A stretch of 64,000 nt of DNA from Crossiella cryophila (GTDB lineage Bacteria; Actinomycetota; Actinomycetes; Mycobacteriales; Pseudonocardiaceae). A model generated the notes under the pieces. It was not told the origin of the DNA. It was given only the letters and a program-made list of their open reading frames with translations, and did no database searches. Made by a program: the position numbers and the translations under genes. The stretch's first letter is position 1; each line of letters begins with the position of its first letter. Location: positions 6,597,501 through 6,661,500 of the forward strand of contig NZ_JACHMH010000001.1 of NCBI RefSeq assembly GCF_014204915.1, given 5' to 3'. Shown piece by piece: positions 50,622 through 58,624 of this stretch.

Positions 50622-51526
50622 GCCAGCTCCACCCGCTCCCGGCGGCCCGCCCGCAACGCCAGCACGGCGAAGACCAGGGTGCCGAAGAACAGCGCCACCC
50701 CCATCGCGGCCGCGTAGCCGAACCGGCTGAAGGTGAAGGCGTTGCGGTACAGGGAAAGCCCGATGACCTCGGTGGCGCCGTCCGGGCCGCCGGGGCCGAC
50801 GGTCATGATCTGCACCAGCGCGAAGCCGTCCAGCGCGGCCATGCCCAGGTAGACGAAGGCGACCTGCACGTTGTCCCACAGCAGCGGCAGCGTGATCCGC
50901 CGGAACGTGGTCCACTGCCCCGCGCCGTCGAGCAGCGCGGCCTCGTAGAACTCGCGTGGGATGGCGTCCATGGCCGCGCTGAACAGCACCAGGTAGAAGC
51001 CGACGCCGGACCAGATCAGCACCGCCAGCACCGCGAACAGGGCCAGTCCCGGCTCGGCCAGCCAGCTGCGCGCCAGCCCGTCCAGGCCGAGCGCGCGCAG
51101 CCCGCCGTTGATCAGTCCGCTGTTCGGGTTGTAGGCGAAACCCCACAGCACGGCCACGATCGCCACCGAGAGCAACTGCGGGAAGAAGAACACGATCGAG
51201 TAGAACCGGGCCCCGCGCACCCCGGACCGGCCACCGCGCGAGCCGAACTTGAGCGCGGTGGCCAGGAACAGGCCGAGGGCGATGGTGCCCAGCGGCAGGG
51301 TCAGCAGCAGCACCAGGTTGTTGCGCACCGCCGCCAGGAACAGCGGGTCCGAACCGAGCTGCCGGAAGTTGTCCAGCCCGACGAACCGCGCCTGCCCGGC
51401 CACCCCGTTCCAGTCGGTGAGCGAGAGGTAGAACGCCTGCGCGTACGGGGAGAGCACGAACACCACGTGCAGCAGCAACGCGGGCAGCAGGGCGCAGGCG
51501 ACAAAACCCAGACCCCGCCGCCTCAT
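50618..51526 (-). CDS. ngcF: ABC sugar permease, NgcF-like
   Basis: This 302-residue protein has an ATG at 51526 that overlaps the binding-protein stop. Six or so helices are visible, and the EAA loop is EAALLDGAGQWTTFRRITLPLLWDNV. It opens with a typical MalF-type helix (LGFVACALLPALLLHVVFVLSPYAQ). It forms the membrane channel with the downstream permease. Confidence 0.85.
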   Translation of the reverse strand: MRRRGLGFVACALLPALLLHVVFVLSPYAQAFYLSLTDWNGVAGQARFVGLDNFRQLGSDPLFLAAVRNNLVLLLTLPLGTIALGLFLATALKFGSRGGRSGVRGARFYSIVFFFPQLLSVAIVAVLWGFAYNPNSGLINGGLRALGLDGLARSWLAEPGLALFAVLAVLIWSGVGFYLVLFSAAMDAIPREFYEAALLDGAGQWTTFRRITLPLLWDNVQVAFVYLGMAALDGFALVQIMTVGPGGPDGATEVIGLSLYRNAFTFSRFGYAAAMGVALFFGTLVFAVLALRAGRRERVELA

Positions 51527-52929
51527 CTGCGGGTGTACTTCTTGACGCTGGAGTCCTTGGCGAGTGCGTCGGCGGCCAGTTGCAGGCGGTCGGCGAAGGC
51601 GGCCGGGGTGAGTCGGCGGGTGATCAGCTCGCCGACCGCGTCGTCGGTGGCCTTGCGCAGCTGCGGATACCAGCCGCGATGCCGGAAGCTGATCAGTTCG
51701 GTGCCGGCCGCGCGCACCGCGGCGCTGACCGAGCCCAGGCCGCTGGACAGGGTCAGGCCGTCGGTGGCCCCGGCGACCGAGGGCAGCGTGCCCGCGGTGC
51801 GGGCGAACTCGCGGCAGGCGTTGCGGGAGAACAACATCCGCAGGAAGTCCAGGCCGCCCGCGATGTTCTTGGCCTGGGCCGGGACCAGGTAGGACTCGGT
51901 GCTGGACGCCTCCAGCGCGGTGGGTTTGAGCTTGTCGGCGGTGGTGCGCGCGGGCAGCACGCCCAGCGTCATCTCGAAGCCCGGCGGGGTGACGTCGCGC
52001 TGCTCGCTCTCCAGCCAGGAGCCGGACGGGATGAACGCGGCCTTGCCCTGGCACCAGGCGGCCTGGGCCTCGGTGTGCGACAACGCCTCCGAGCCCGGCA
52101 TGAAGTACCCGCGCCCGGCCAGTTCGGCGAACGCCTCGGCCGCACCGCGCACCGCCTCGTGCCGCCAGGCCCCCGGTTCCAGGTTGTCCAGCGCGCGGAT
52201 CAGGTCCATGCCGCCGGACTTGGCGGCCATGGTGAGCAGTGGATCGGTGACGTAGTCCGGGTACTTGCCCTGGTAGGTCCAGGGCGCGATCCCGGTCTTC
52301 TTGATCTCCGCGCACAGCGCGAGCATGGCCTCCCAGGTGGCCGGGTAGGTCCAGCCCTGCCTGTCGAACAGGGACTTCGAGTACCACAGGCCCCACACGG
52401 TGAAGGTGTAGTTCAGGTGCACGCAGACGCCGTCCCGCTCGCCGTCCTCGACCACACCGGGCAGCAGGGTGTTCCGCACGGTGACGTTGGGGTCGTCCCA
52501 GGAGGGGGCGTCGAGCAGTTCGGCCAGGTTGGTGAGCTGACCGGCGGCCGCGAGCGCGGAGATGTCCAGCGCGCCGGCGCCGGTGTTGTCCACCACGTCC
52601 GGCGGGGTGTTGGCCACGAACCGCGGCCGCAGGGTGTCGCCGACCTGCTGGATGCCGCGGTGCTCGATCGCACTGCCCTGGTGCTGCCGCCGGTAGACCT
52701 CCTCGGCCGCCTTGACGTAGTCGTCGCCGTAGCCGCCCTTGAAGACCACCACCTCCAGCGGTGACCCGGCCTTGACCCCGAACGGGTTGCCCGCACTGCG
52801 TTCCCCGCGCTGCCCCGGTCCGGCGCCCGGCCCGCCGCCGGTGACGCAGGCGCCGAGCAGTGGCGCGGACATCCCGAGCACGGCCGCGGCCCGCAGCAGG
52901 TCGCGACGGGAGATGTTGGTCCTTGTCAT
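51523..52929 (-). CDS. ngcE: Sugar-binding lipoprotein of ABC importer, NgcE-like (N-acetylglucosamine/chitobiose)
   Basis: This 468-residue protein has an ATG at 52929 with AAGGAGG upstream. A twin-arginine motif SRRDLLRAAAV is followed by the lipobox LLGAC at Cys28, so it should be exported folded and lipid-anchored. The fold is a family 1 solute-binding protein. The start of the mature domain (SPLEVVVFKGGYGDDYVKA) and the SRRDLLR leader fit the NgcE branch, which binds GlcNAc and chitobiose. The assignment to GlcNAc/chitobiose is by resemblance. I saw no DasR-type operator in the 208-bp upstream gap. Confidence 0.82.
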   Translation of the reverse strand: MTRTNISRRDLLRAAAVLGMSAPLLGACVTGGGPGAGPGQRGERSAGNPFGVKAGSPLEVVVFKGGYGDDYVKAAEEVYRRQHQGSAIEHRGIQQVGDTLRPRFVANTPPDVVDNTGAGALDISALAAAGQLTNLAELLDAPSWDDPNVTVRNTLLPGVVEDGERDGVCVHLNYTFTVWGLWYSKSLFDRQGWTYPATWEAMLALCAEIKKTGIAPWTYQGKYPDYVTDPLLTMAAKSGGMDLIRALDNLEPGAWRHEAVRGAAEAFAELAGRGYFMPGSEALSHTEAQAAWCQGKAAFIPSGSWLESEQRDVTPPGFEMTLGVLPARTTADKLKPTALEASSTESYLVPAQAKNIAGGLDFLRMLFSRNACREFARTAGTLPSVAGATDGLTLSSGLGSVSAAVRAAGTELISFRHRGWYPQLRKATDDAVGELITRRLTPAAFADRLQLAADALAKDSSVKKYTRR

Positions 52930-53078
52930 GTCGGGCCTCCTTCTGGTGGAGGGATTTCCGACTCTGATCGTGACCGAGGGCCCGCCCGGTGTCGACGTCC
53001 AGCGCCGGATGCAACCCGGGTGGCAGAGCGCCCGCCGTCCTGGCTGCTCACGGGGTCTGGGCGAGACCTCGGATATGT

Positions 53079-53109
53079 GTTACTTTTGGTTACAGTAACC
53101 TTGAGTAAC
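53079..53109. promoter_or_regulatory. 31-bp four-box palindromic operator upstream of the diiron oxygenase
   Basis: GTTAC-N5-GTTAC-A-GTAAC-N5-GTAAC is centred on 53094. The two half-sites on each side are exact 5-mers, and the whole is symmetrical. It ends 28 nt before the oxygenase start, overlapping the expected promoter. It resembles TetR-type operators with two dimers. No TetR gene is adjacent. Confidence 0.7.
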
Positions 53110-53137
53110 AGCTACTCGGCTTACAAGGAGTCCACGA

Positions 53138-54034
53138 ATGGCCACCGTTGAAGCCCGACCCGACCGCCAGGCCGTGGCCCAAAGGCTGCTGGACTCGTCG
53201 TCGGAGTTGTCCTACGACCCGGCGACCGAGGTGGATTGGGAGACCCCGCTGGACCCGGCGCACCACGGGATGAGCCCGGAGTGGTGCACCCTCTACGGCA
53301 CCGCGTACTGGGCGGAGATGTCCCCGGAACAGCAGCGCGAGCTGACCCGCCAGGAGTCGGCCTCGGTGGCCAGCACCGGGATCTGGTTCGAGATGATCCT
53401 GCAGCAGATGATCCTGCGGGACTTCTACGGCAAGGACCCGACCGACCCGGCCTTCCAGTGGGCGCTGACCGAGATCGCCGACGAATGCCGCCACTCGATC
53501 ATGTTCGCCCGCGGCGCGGCCAAGCTGGGCGCGCCCGCGTACCGGCCGAACCGGGTGGTGATCGAACTGGGTCGCCTGTTCAAGACCGTCGCGGTCGGCG
53601 AGGCCGCCTACGCCTCGATCCTGGTCGCCGAGGAGGTCCTCGACGTCATGCAGCGGGACTGGATGCGCGACGATCGGGTGGCGCCGTTTGTCCGCACCAT
53701 CAACAACATCCACGTGGTCGAGGAATCCCGGCACATGAAGTTCGCCAGGGAGGAGACCAAGGAGCGTCTGGAGGGCGCGGGCTGGCTGCGCCGCCAGATC
53801 AACGCGCTGGTGGTCTCGATCGTCTCCTACTACATCGTGACCAGCATGGTCGGCAAGAAGGTCTACGCCAACGCCGGCCTGGACGTCGACCGCGCGGTGC
53901 GGGAGGCCAAGGCCAACCAGCACCACAAGTCGATGATGCGGTCCAGCTGCGCGGGCCTGATGGAGTTCCTCAACTCCGCCGGCCTGCTCACCAAGGCCGC
54001 GACCTGGTTCTACCAGCGAGCGAACCTGATCTGA
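53138..54034 (+). CDS. AurF-like diiron oxygenase
   Basis: This 298-residue protein has an ATG at 53138 with AAGGAG 7 nt upstream. A ferritin-like helical bundle is seen with diiron ligands: Glu85 (WFEMILQQ), Glu116/His119 (DECRHS), Glu165/166 (VAEEVLD), and His192, Glu196, His199 (IHVVEESRH). This matches the AurF p-aminobenzoate N-oxygenase family (PF11583 type). Many members of that family act on lipids or unknown substrates. The next gene is a ferredoxin-fused NADP reductase only 3 nt away, which is an obvious electron donor. Confidence 0.9.
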   Translation: MATVEARPDRQAVAQRLLDSSSELSYDPATEVDWETPLDPAHHGMSPEWCTLYGTAYWAEMSPEQQRELTRQESASVASTGIWFEMILQQMILRDFYGKDPTDPAFQWALTEIADECRHSIMFARGAAKLGAPAYRPNRVVIELGRLFKTVAVGEAAYASILVAEEVLDVMQRDWMRDDRVAPFVRTINNIHVVEESRHMKFAREETKERLEGAGWLRRQINALVVSIVSYYIVTSMVGKKVYANAGLDVDRAVREAKANQHHKSMMRSSCAGLMEFLNSAGLLTKAATWFYQRANLI

Positions 54035-54037
54035 GCC

Positions 54038-55546
54038 ATGGCCTTCGCGATCACCCAGACCTGCTGCGCTGATGCCTCCTGCATCACGGTCTGCCCCGTC
54101 AACTGCATCCACCCGACCCCCGACGAGCCGGATTTCGGCCGCACCGACCTGCTCTACGTGGATCCCAGCGCCTGCATCGACTGCGGCGCCTGCGCCGACG
54201 CCTGCCCCGTCGACGCGATCTTCCCGGTGGCCGAACTGCCTGCCGACCTCAAGCCCTACGCCCGGATCAACGCCGACTACTACACCGACCGCGCTCCGGC
54301 CGAAACCGCGCCCGCGCCGATGTTCCACGCCTGGAGCCCGCCGGAGTTCAGCCGCACCATCCCCGCGGACTTCGCCCCGCTGGACATCGCGGTCGTCGGC
54401 ACCGGCCCCGCCGGCATGTACACCGTCGCGGACCTGTTGCTGCACACCAACGCCAGGGTCACCCTGATCGACCGCCTCCCGGTCACCGGCGGCCTGATCC
54501 GCTACGGCGTGGCCCCCGACCACCCGTCCACCAAGAAGATCGCCGAAACCTTCGCCCGCTTCCACCAGCACCCCCGCCTGACCCTGCGCCTGGGCGTCCA
54601 GATCGGCCGGGACATCACTCCGGCCGAGCTGTCCGCCCAGCACGACGCGGTGATCTACGCCGTCGGCGCCTCCGCCGCCCGCACCCTGGACATCCCCGGC
54701 GAACACCTGCCAGGCAGCCTGGCCGCCACCACCGTGGTCGCCTGGTACAACGGCCACCCCGACATCCCAGCCACAGCCGTCGACCTCTCCGCCGAACGCG
54801 TGGTCTTGGTAGGCAACGGCAACGTAGCCCTGGACGTGGCCCGAATCCTCACCGCCGACCCGAACACCCTGGCGGACACCACGACCGCCCCCACCGCCCT
54901 GACCCAGTTGACCTCCAGCAAGGTCCGCGAGGTCGTGGTCCTGGCCCGCCGAGGCCCCGCCGACGCGGCCTACACCATGCCCGAACTACTCGCCCTGACC
55001 GAACGAGCCGACATCGACCTGGTCCTGGACGACCAGGACCCCCGCACCACCCACGCGGTCGACGCGAGCGAAGGCAAAGCCGCACTGCTACAAGGAATCA
55101 CCCGCCAAACGGTGGACTGGTCCACCCCACCCGCCCCAGGTCGAAGGCGAATCGTGCTCCGCTTCCACTCGACACCCCTGGAGATCGTCGGCGACACCGA
55201 GGTCCGCGGCCTGCGCGTCACCGGCCCCGACGGGGAGATCGAGATCGCCACCGGCCAGGTGATCCGAGCCGTCGGCTACCGCGGAAACCCGTTGCCGGGC
55301 CTGCCTTTCGACCCCGCCACCGGCACAATCCCGCACGAACGCGGCCGGGTCAGTCCGGGCACCTACGTGGTCGGCTGGATCAAACGCGGCCCCACGGGCG
55401 GAATCGGCGCCAACAAGTCCTGCGCCAGCGAAACAGTCGGCACCCTCCTCACCGACGCCATCGCCACCACCCTCCCACCCCGAACCCCCCGCCCCACCCG
55501 CCTCACCCGCCTGACCTCACTCCTACGCGGCCGCCCCACCACCTAA
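54038..55546 (+). CDS. fprB: Ferredoxin domain fused to ferredoxin-NADP reductase (FprB-like)
   Basis: This 502-residue protein has an ATG at 54038. The N-terminal ~85 residues carry a bacterial-type ferredoxin with two Cys clusters (CADASCITVCPVNCI and CIDCGACADACPV). These fit a 7Fe/8Fe arrangement. The adrenodoxin-reductase-like part follows, with FAD motif VVGTGPAGMYTVADLL (~115), NADP motif VVLVGNGNVALDVARIL (~250) and RAVGYRG near the end. It resembles mycobacterial FprB. The C-terminal ~25 residues are Pro/Arg/Thr-rich. Probably supplies electrons to the upstream diiron oxygenase. Confidence 0.9.
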   Translation: MAFAITQTCCADASCITVCPVNCIHPTPDEPDFGRTDLLYVDPSACIDCGACADACPVDAIFPVAELPADLKPYARINADYYTDRAPAETAPAPMFHAWSPPEFSRTIPADFAPLDIAVVGTGPAGMYTVADLLLHTNARVTLIDRLPVTGGLIRYGVAPDHPSTKKIAETFARFHQHPRLTLRLGVQIGRDITPAELSAQHDAVIYAVGASAARTLDIPGEHLPGSLAATTVVAWYNGHPDIPATAVDLSAERVVLVGNGNVALDVARILTADPNTLADTTTAPTALTQLTSSKVREVVVLARRGPADAAYTMPELLALTERADIDLVLDDQDPRTTHAVDASEGKAALLQGITRQTVDWSTPPAPGRRRIVLRFHSTPLEIVGDTEVRGLRVTGPDGEIEIATGQVIRAVGYRGNPLPGLPFDPATGTIPHERGRVSPGTYVVGWIKRGPTGGIGANKSCASETVGTLLTDAIATTLPPRTPRPTRLTRLTSLLRGRPTT

Positions 55547-55768
55547 CCACCCCACCACCCGTCACGCGGGAGGGCGGGTGCGAGGGAGGTCAGGCGGAGG
55601 GGAAGGGAGAGGGGGAAGGGAGAGGGGAGGACGGGAGGACCATGCTGGGCCGCCCCACCCCCTAACCACCGCACCGCCCGTCGAGCGGGCGGGAAGGGAG
55701 GGAGCAGGAAGGCGGGAAGAAGGCGGGAGGGAGGGCCATACTGCCCCGCCCCGCACCCACCCCCGGCG
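55547..55768. repeat. Purine-biased intergenic region with a direct duplication
   Basis: This is the first part of a 651-bp gene-free gap. A ~43-nt segment spanning the end of the reductase gene (55531-55573, GCCGCCCCACCACCTAACC) recurs with few changes at 55648-55690. Each copy is followed by a G/A-rich tract on the + strand. The copies are about 117 bp apart. No gene is seen. Confidence 0.7.
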
Positions 55769-55944
55769 TGTTGGCCGATCTCGTACGCCATGTTGGCCGA
55801 ACTCGTACGCCATGTTGGCCGAACTCGCACGCCACGTTGGCCGAACTCGCACGCCACGTTGGCCGAACTCGCACGCCACGTTGGCCGAACTCGCACGCCA
55901 CGTTGGCCGAACTCGCACGCCGCATTGGCCGAACTCGCACGCCC
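55769..55944. repeat. Eight-copy tandem array of the 22-nt repeat
   Basis: Eight head-to-tail 22-nt units have core TTGGCCGAACTCGCACGCC. The first units carry GATC or GTAC variants (GATCTCGTACG) and later ones are nearly identical. The period of 22 is not a multiple of 3 and all frames stay open, so the array is not expected to be coding. No spacers are present, so it is not CRISPR. Confidence 0.95.
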
Positions 55945-56016
55945 ACCAGGCAAACCCAACCCGACCGCCGCACCAGCGGGCCGCCAACTCCCCTTCCCCG
56001 CCACCCACCCCCGGCG

Positions 56017-56195
56017 TGTTGGCCGATCTCGTACGCCACGTTGGCCGTTCTCGTACGCCCCGCCGAGCAATCCCACGCCCGGTGTGTTCGCCGAACTCGC
56101 ACATCACGTTGGCACCTGTCGCACGCCCGTCGGGCAATCTCACGCCTGGCGTGTTGGCCGATCTCGTACACCACGTTGGCACTTGTCGCACACCC
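56017..56195. repeat. Higher-order array of the same family, period about 66 nt
   Basis: Two full triplets and a final pair of 22-nt units lie at 56017, 56085 and 56152. Each group is a TGTT(G/C)GCCGA-type unit, then a CGTTGGC-type unit. The first two groups also have a divergent unit (GAGCAATCCCACG, GGGCAATCTCACG). Extra 1-2 nt separate the groups. The array stops 3 nt before the convergent MerR gene stop. Confidence 0.85.
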
Positions 56196-56197
56196 CC

Positions 56198-56815
56198 TCA
56201 CCCCACCCCCCGCCGAGCCCGATAAGCCCGCTGCCGACAAGCCGCCGAGCAATACCGCCGAGGCCGCCCCCGACCCCCCTCCCCCACCACCCGCGCACAA
56301 CTCACACACCGCATTTCGTCACCAACCTCCCCCTTTTCATCACCACCTCCACCCCGAGCCGCCCGAGCCGCCGACACCAGATCCCCCGCCGGCAACCGCC
56401 CCCGAGGCGTCCACGTGACCAGCTCCCGCTCCAGATAAGGACAGTCCGTCATGTCCGCGTCCTCGCACTGCAACAGGTGCTGGAGGTAGGCGCGGGCGGC
56501 GGTCAGCTGGTCGATGCGGTCGGCCAGTACGCCGATCTGCTCGGCGACCGTGCCCTGCCAGTCCTCCCGTCTGGCCTGGCCCGCGGCGACCACCGCGGCC
56601 TTGGACAGCGGCATCAAACCCGTCACGCAACACAGGTAGGCCACGCCGAGGCGACGCAGGTCAGCCTCTCGGTAGCGGCGGCGGCCTGCGTCTCGTGGGG
56701 GTGGGCCGAGCAGGCCGCGGTCCTCCCACCAGCGCAGGGTTGACGGCGGGAGGTCGTACAGGGCGGCGGCTTCGCTGATGGGGACGGCGGGTGGGGTCAC
56801 TGGGTCAGTTGACAT
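56198..56815 (-). CDS. MerR-family regulator with C-terminal zinc-ribbon-like motif
   Basis: This protein has 205 residues from the ATG at 56815. A TTG at 56836 is less likely because the shorter form has the normal MerR N-terminus (VPISEAAALYDLPPSTLRWWEDRGLL). Helix-turn-helix and wing are at ~10-60 (RRYREADLRRL), with a coiled dimer helix at ~85-115. The C-terminus is unusual for MerR: MRCVSCARVVGEGGRGRPRRYC then SAACRQRAYRARR. This C-x2-C and C-x3-C arrangement suggests a small zinc-binding tail. Divergent from the ABC/O-methyltransferase operon, which it probably controls together with the iron box. Confidence 0.85.
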   Translation of the reverse strand: MSTDPVTPPAVPISEAAALYDLPPSTLRWWEDRGLLGPPPRDAGRRRYREADLRRLGVAYLCCVTGLMPLSKAAVVAAGQARREDWQGTVAEQIGVLADRIDQLTAARAYLQHLLQCEDADMTDCPYLERELVTWTPRGRLPAGDLVSAARAARGGGGDEKGEVGDEMRCVSCARVVGEGGRGRPRRYCSAACRQRAYRARRGVG

Positions 56816-56828
56816 CAAGTCGACTTGA
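56809..56828. promoter_or_regulatory. MerR-type operator: palindrome TCAAGTCGACTTGA beside TTGACA
   Basis: A perfect 14-bp palindrome (56815-56828) abuts a -35-like TTGACA (56809-56814) reading toward the ABC genes and covers the regulator start codon. MerR proteins bind such dyads in promoters and often repress themselves. This fits autoregulation plus control of the divergent operon. Confidence 0.6.
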
Positions 56829-56845
56829 AGCGGCAAGGTTTTGCC

Positions 56846-56864
56846 TCAGGTAAGGCTAACCTTT
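56846..56864 (+). promoter_or_regulatory. Iron box (DtxR/IdeR/DmdR-type operator)
   Basis: The 19 bases at 56846-56864 (core AGGTAAGGCTAACCT) match the consensus TTAGGTTAGGCTAACCTAA at about 15 of 19 positions. It lies 15 nt before the ABC transporter start. This is strong evidence of iron-dependent repression of the downstream operon. Confidence 0.75.
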
Positions 56865-56878
56865 CTTGGGGGCTGTGG

Positions 56879-58624
56879 ATGAGTGTTGACGTCGGGCCGC
56901 GGTTGATCGGGTTTCGGGCGGCGGGGCGGATGTTGCGGCCGGTGCGCGGGCACCTGGTCACCGGCGCGATGTTGTCCGCGCTGGGTGAGGCGGCGGGGTT
57001 CGCGCCCTACCTCGCCGTCGCCGAGATCGCGCGGTCGGCGTTGACCGGGTCCGGCGGGGTGTTGTGGTGGGCGGTGGTGGGAGCGGCGGGGGCCGTGTCG
57101 CGGCTGCTGTTGCTGGCGTTGTCCTCGCATCTTGGGCACCACGCGGACGCGCGGATGCTGCACCACCTGCGCCGCGGCCTGGTCCGACGACTCGGGGTGC
57201 TGCCGCTGGGCTGGTTCCGCGCCGCTGGGTCCGGCCAGGTCAAGAAGGCGATGACGGATGACCTGGAGGACATGCACAACCTGTTCGCGCACTCCCTCGG
57301 CGAGATCCTCGGCGCGGCCACCGCGATCCTGTGCGGCCTGACCTACCTGCTGCTGGTGGACTGGCGGCTCGCCCTGGTCACCGTGCTGGTCCCGGCGCTC
57401 GCACTGCTCTGCTACCGGGTCTCGATGCGATCCATGCCGCAGCACGTGGCCCGGCTGATCACCGCCGAGCGCGAGGTCAGCGCGGCCGCGGTCGAGTACG
57501 GCGACGGCATCGCGGTGGCCAAGACCTTCGGCGCGGGCGGCCGGGTGCTGGACCGCTTCCACACCGCCGTGCGCGAGCAGCAGCGGGCGTTCCGGGTCTG
57601 GGTGGACGAGGTGCGGTACAGCTCCGCGCTCAACCGGGTGCTCGGCTCCGAACTGACTGTGCTCGCGGTGGTGCTGGCCGTCGGACTGCCGCTGGTGGCC
57701 GCGAAGTCGTTGCCCGCGGCGGATCTGCTGCCGTTCCTGGTGGTCGGGCTGGTACTGCCGAACGCGTTGCTGCCGATGATCCACGGCGGCATCGGCCTGC
57801 GCACCGCCCGCCTGGCCGCCGGGCACATCGACGGGCTGCTCACCCGCCCCGGACTGCCCGAACCGGCGAAACCCCAACGCCCGCGAGGACATCGGATCGA
57901 GTTCGACCGGGTCAGCTTCTCCTACGACGGCGTCACCAACGCGGTCAGCGACCTCACCGCGACCTGCGCACCGGGCACGGTCACCGCGCTGGTCGGACCC
58001 TCCGGCGCCGGGAAATCCACCCTCGCCGCACTGCTGCCGCGCTTCCACGAGGTCACCGGCGGCGCGATCCGGATCGGCGGGGTCGACGTCCGCGAGATCG
58101 CCCCGGCCGAGCTGTTGTCCTTGCTGGGACTGGTGTTCCAGGACGTGGTGCTGTTGCGGGACACGGTCACCGAGAACATCCGCATCGCCCGGCCCGGCGC
58201 CACCGACGCCCAGGTGCGCGCGGCGGCCGAGGCCGCGCAGATCCATCACGTGCTGGCCGCGTTGCCGCGGGGCTACGACACGGTGCTGGACGCGGGCGAG
58301 GGCGGTCTATCCGGTGGTGAACGGCAGCGGCTGACCATTGCCCGCGCGATCCTGTCCGAGGCCCCGATCGTGGTGCTGGACGAAGCCACCGCGGCCCTGG
58401 ACCCGGACAGCGAGGCGGCCGTGCAGGACGCGCTGTCCGCACTCGTCGCCGGGCGCACCGTGCTGGTCATCGCGCACCGCCTGCACACCATCGCCACCGC
58501 CGATCAGATCCTGGTCCTGGACGAGGGCCGCCTGGTCGAACGCGGCGACCATCACGAACTCCTCGCCAAGGACGGGCTCTACGCGCGCCTGTGGCTGGCC
58601 CAGCGGAACGGAGACCAGGCATGA
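56879..58624 (+). CDS. ABC transporter half-subunit 1 (TMD-NBD), iron-regulated
   Basis: This 581-residue protein has an ATG at 56879 with a G-rich upstream stretch. The N-terminal ~330 residues hold about six helices. The ATPase has Walker A GPSGAGKST (~378), signature LSGGERQRL and Walker B IVVLDEATAALD. The architecture and position under an iron box recall IrtAB/YbtPQ-type siderophore transporters. No siderophore synthetase is nearby, so direction and substrate are inferred. The next half-subunit overlaps by ATGA, so they likely form a heterodimer. Confidence 0.9.
   Translation: MSVDVGPRLIGFRAAGRMLRPVRGHLVTGAMLSALGEAAGFAPYLAVAEIARSALTGSGGVLWWAVVGAAGAVSRLLLLALSSHLGHHADARMLHHLRRGLVRRLGVLPLGWFRAAGSGQVKKAMTDDLEDMHNLFAHSLGEILGAATAILCGLTYLLLVDWRLALVTVLVPALALLCYRVSMRSMPQHVARLITAEREVSAAAVEYGDGIAVAKTFGAGGRVLDRFHTAVREQQRAFRVWVDEVRYSSALNRVLGSELTVLAVVLAVGLPLVAAKSLPAADLLPFLVVGLVLPNALLPMIHGGIGLRTARLAAGHIDGLLTRPGLPEPAKPQRPRGHRIEFDRVSFSYDGVTNAVSDLTATCAPGTVTALVGPSGAGKSTLAALLPRFHEVTGGAIRIGGVDVREIAPAELLSLLGLVFQDVVLLRDTVTENIRIARPGATDAQVRAAAEAAQIHHVLAALPRGYDTVLDAGEGGLSGGERQRLTIARAILSEAPIVVLDEATAALDPDSEAAVQDALSALVAGRTVLVIAHRLHTIATADQILVLDEGRLVERGDHHELLAKDGLYARLWLAQRNGDQA

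Noticed and set aside
55769-56195. CRISPR array
   Set aside because: Units are contiguous with no unique spacers of constant length, and no cas genes are present.
55578-56743. Several overlapping open frames through the 22-nt arrays, both strands
   Set aside because: The 22-nt period cycles through all reading frames without stops, so openness carries no information. Translations only mirror the repeats.
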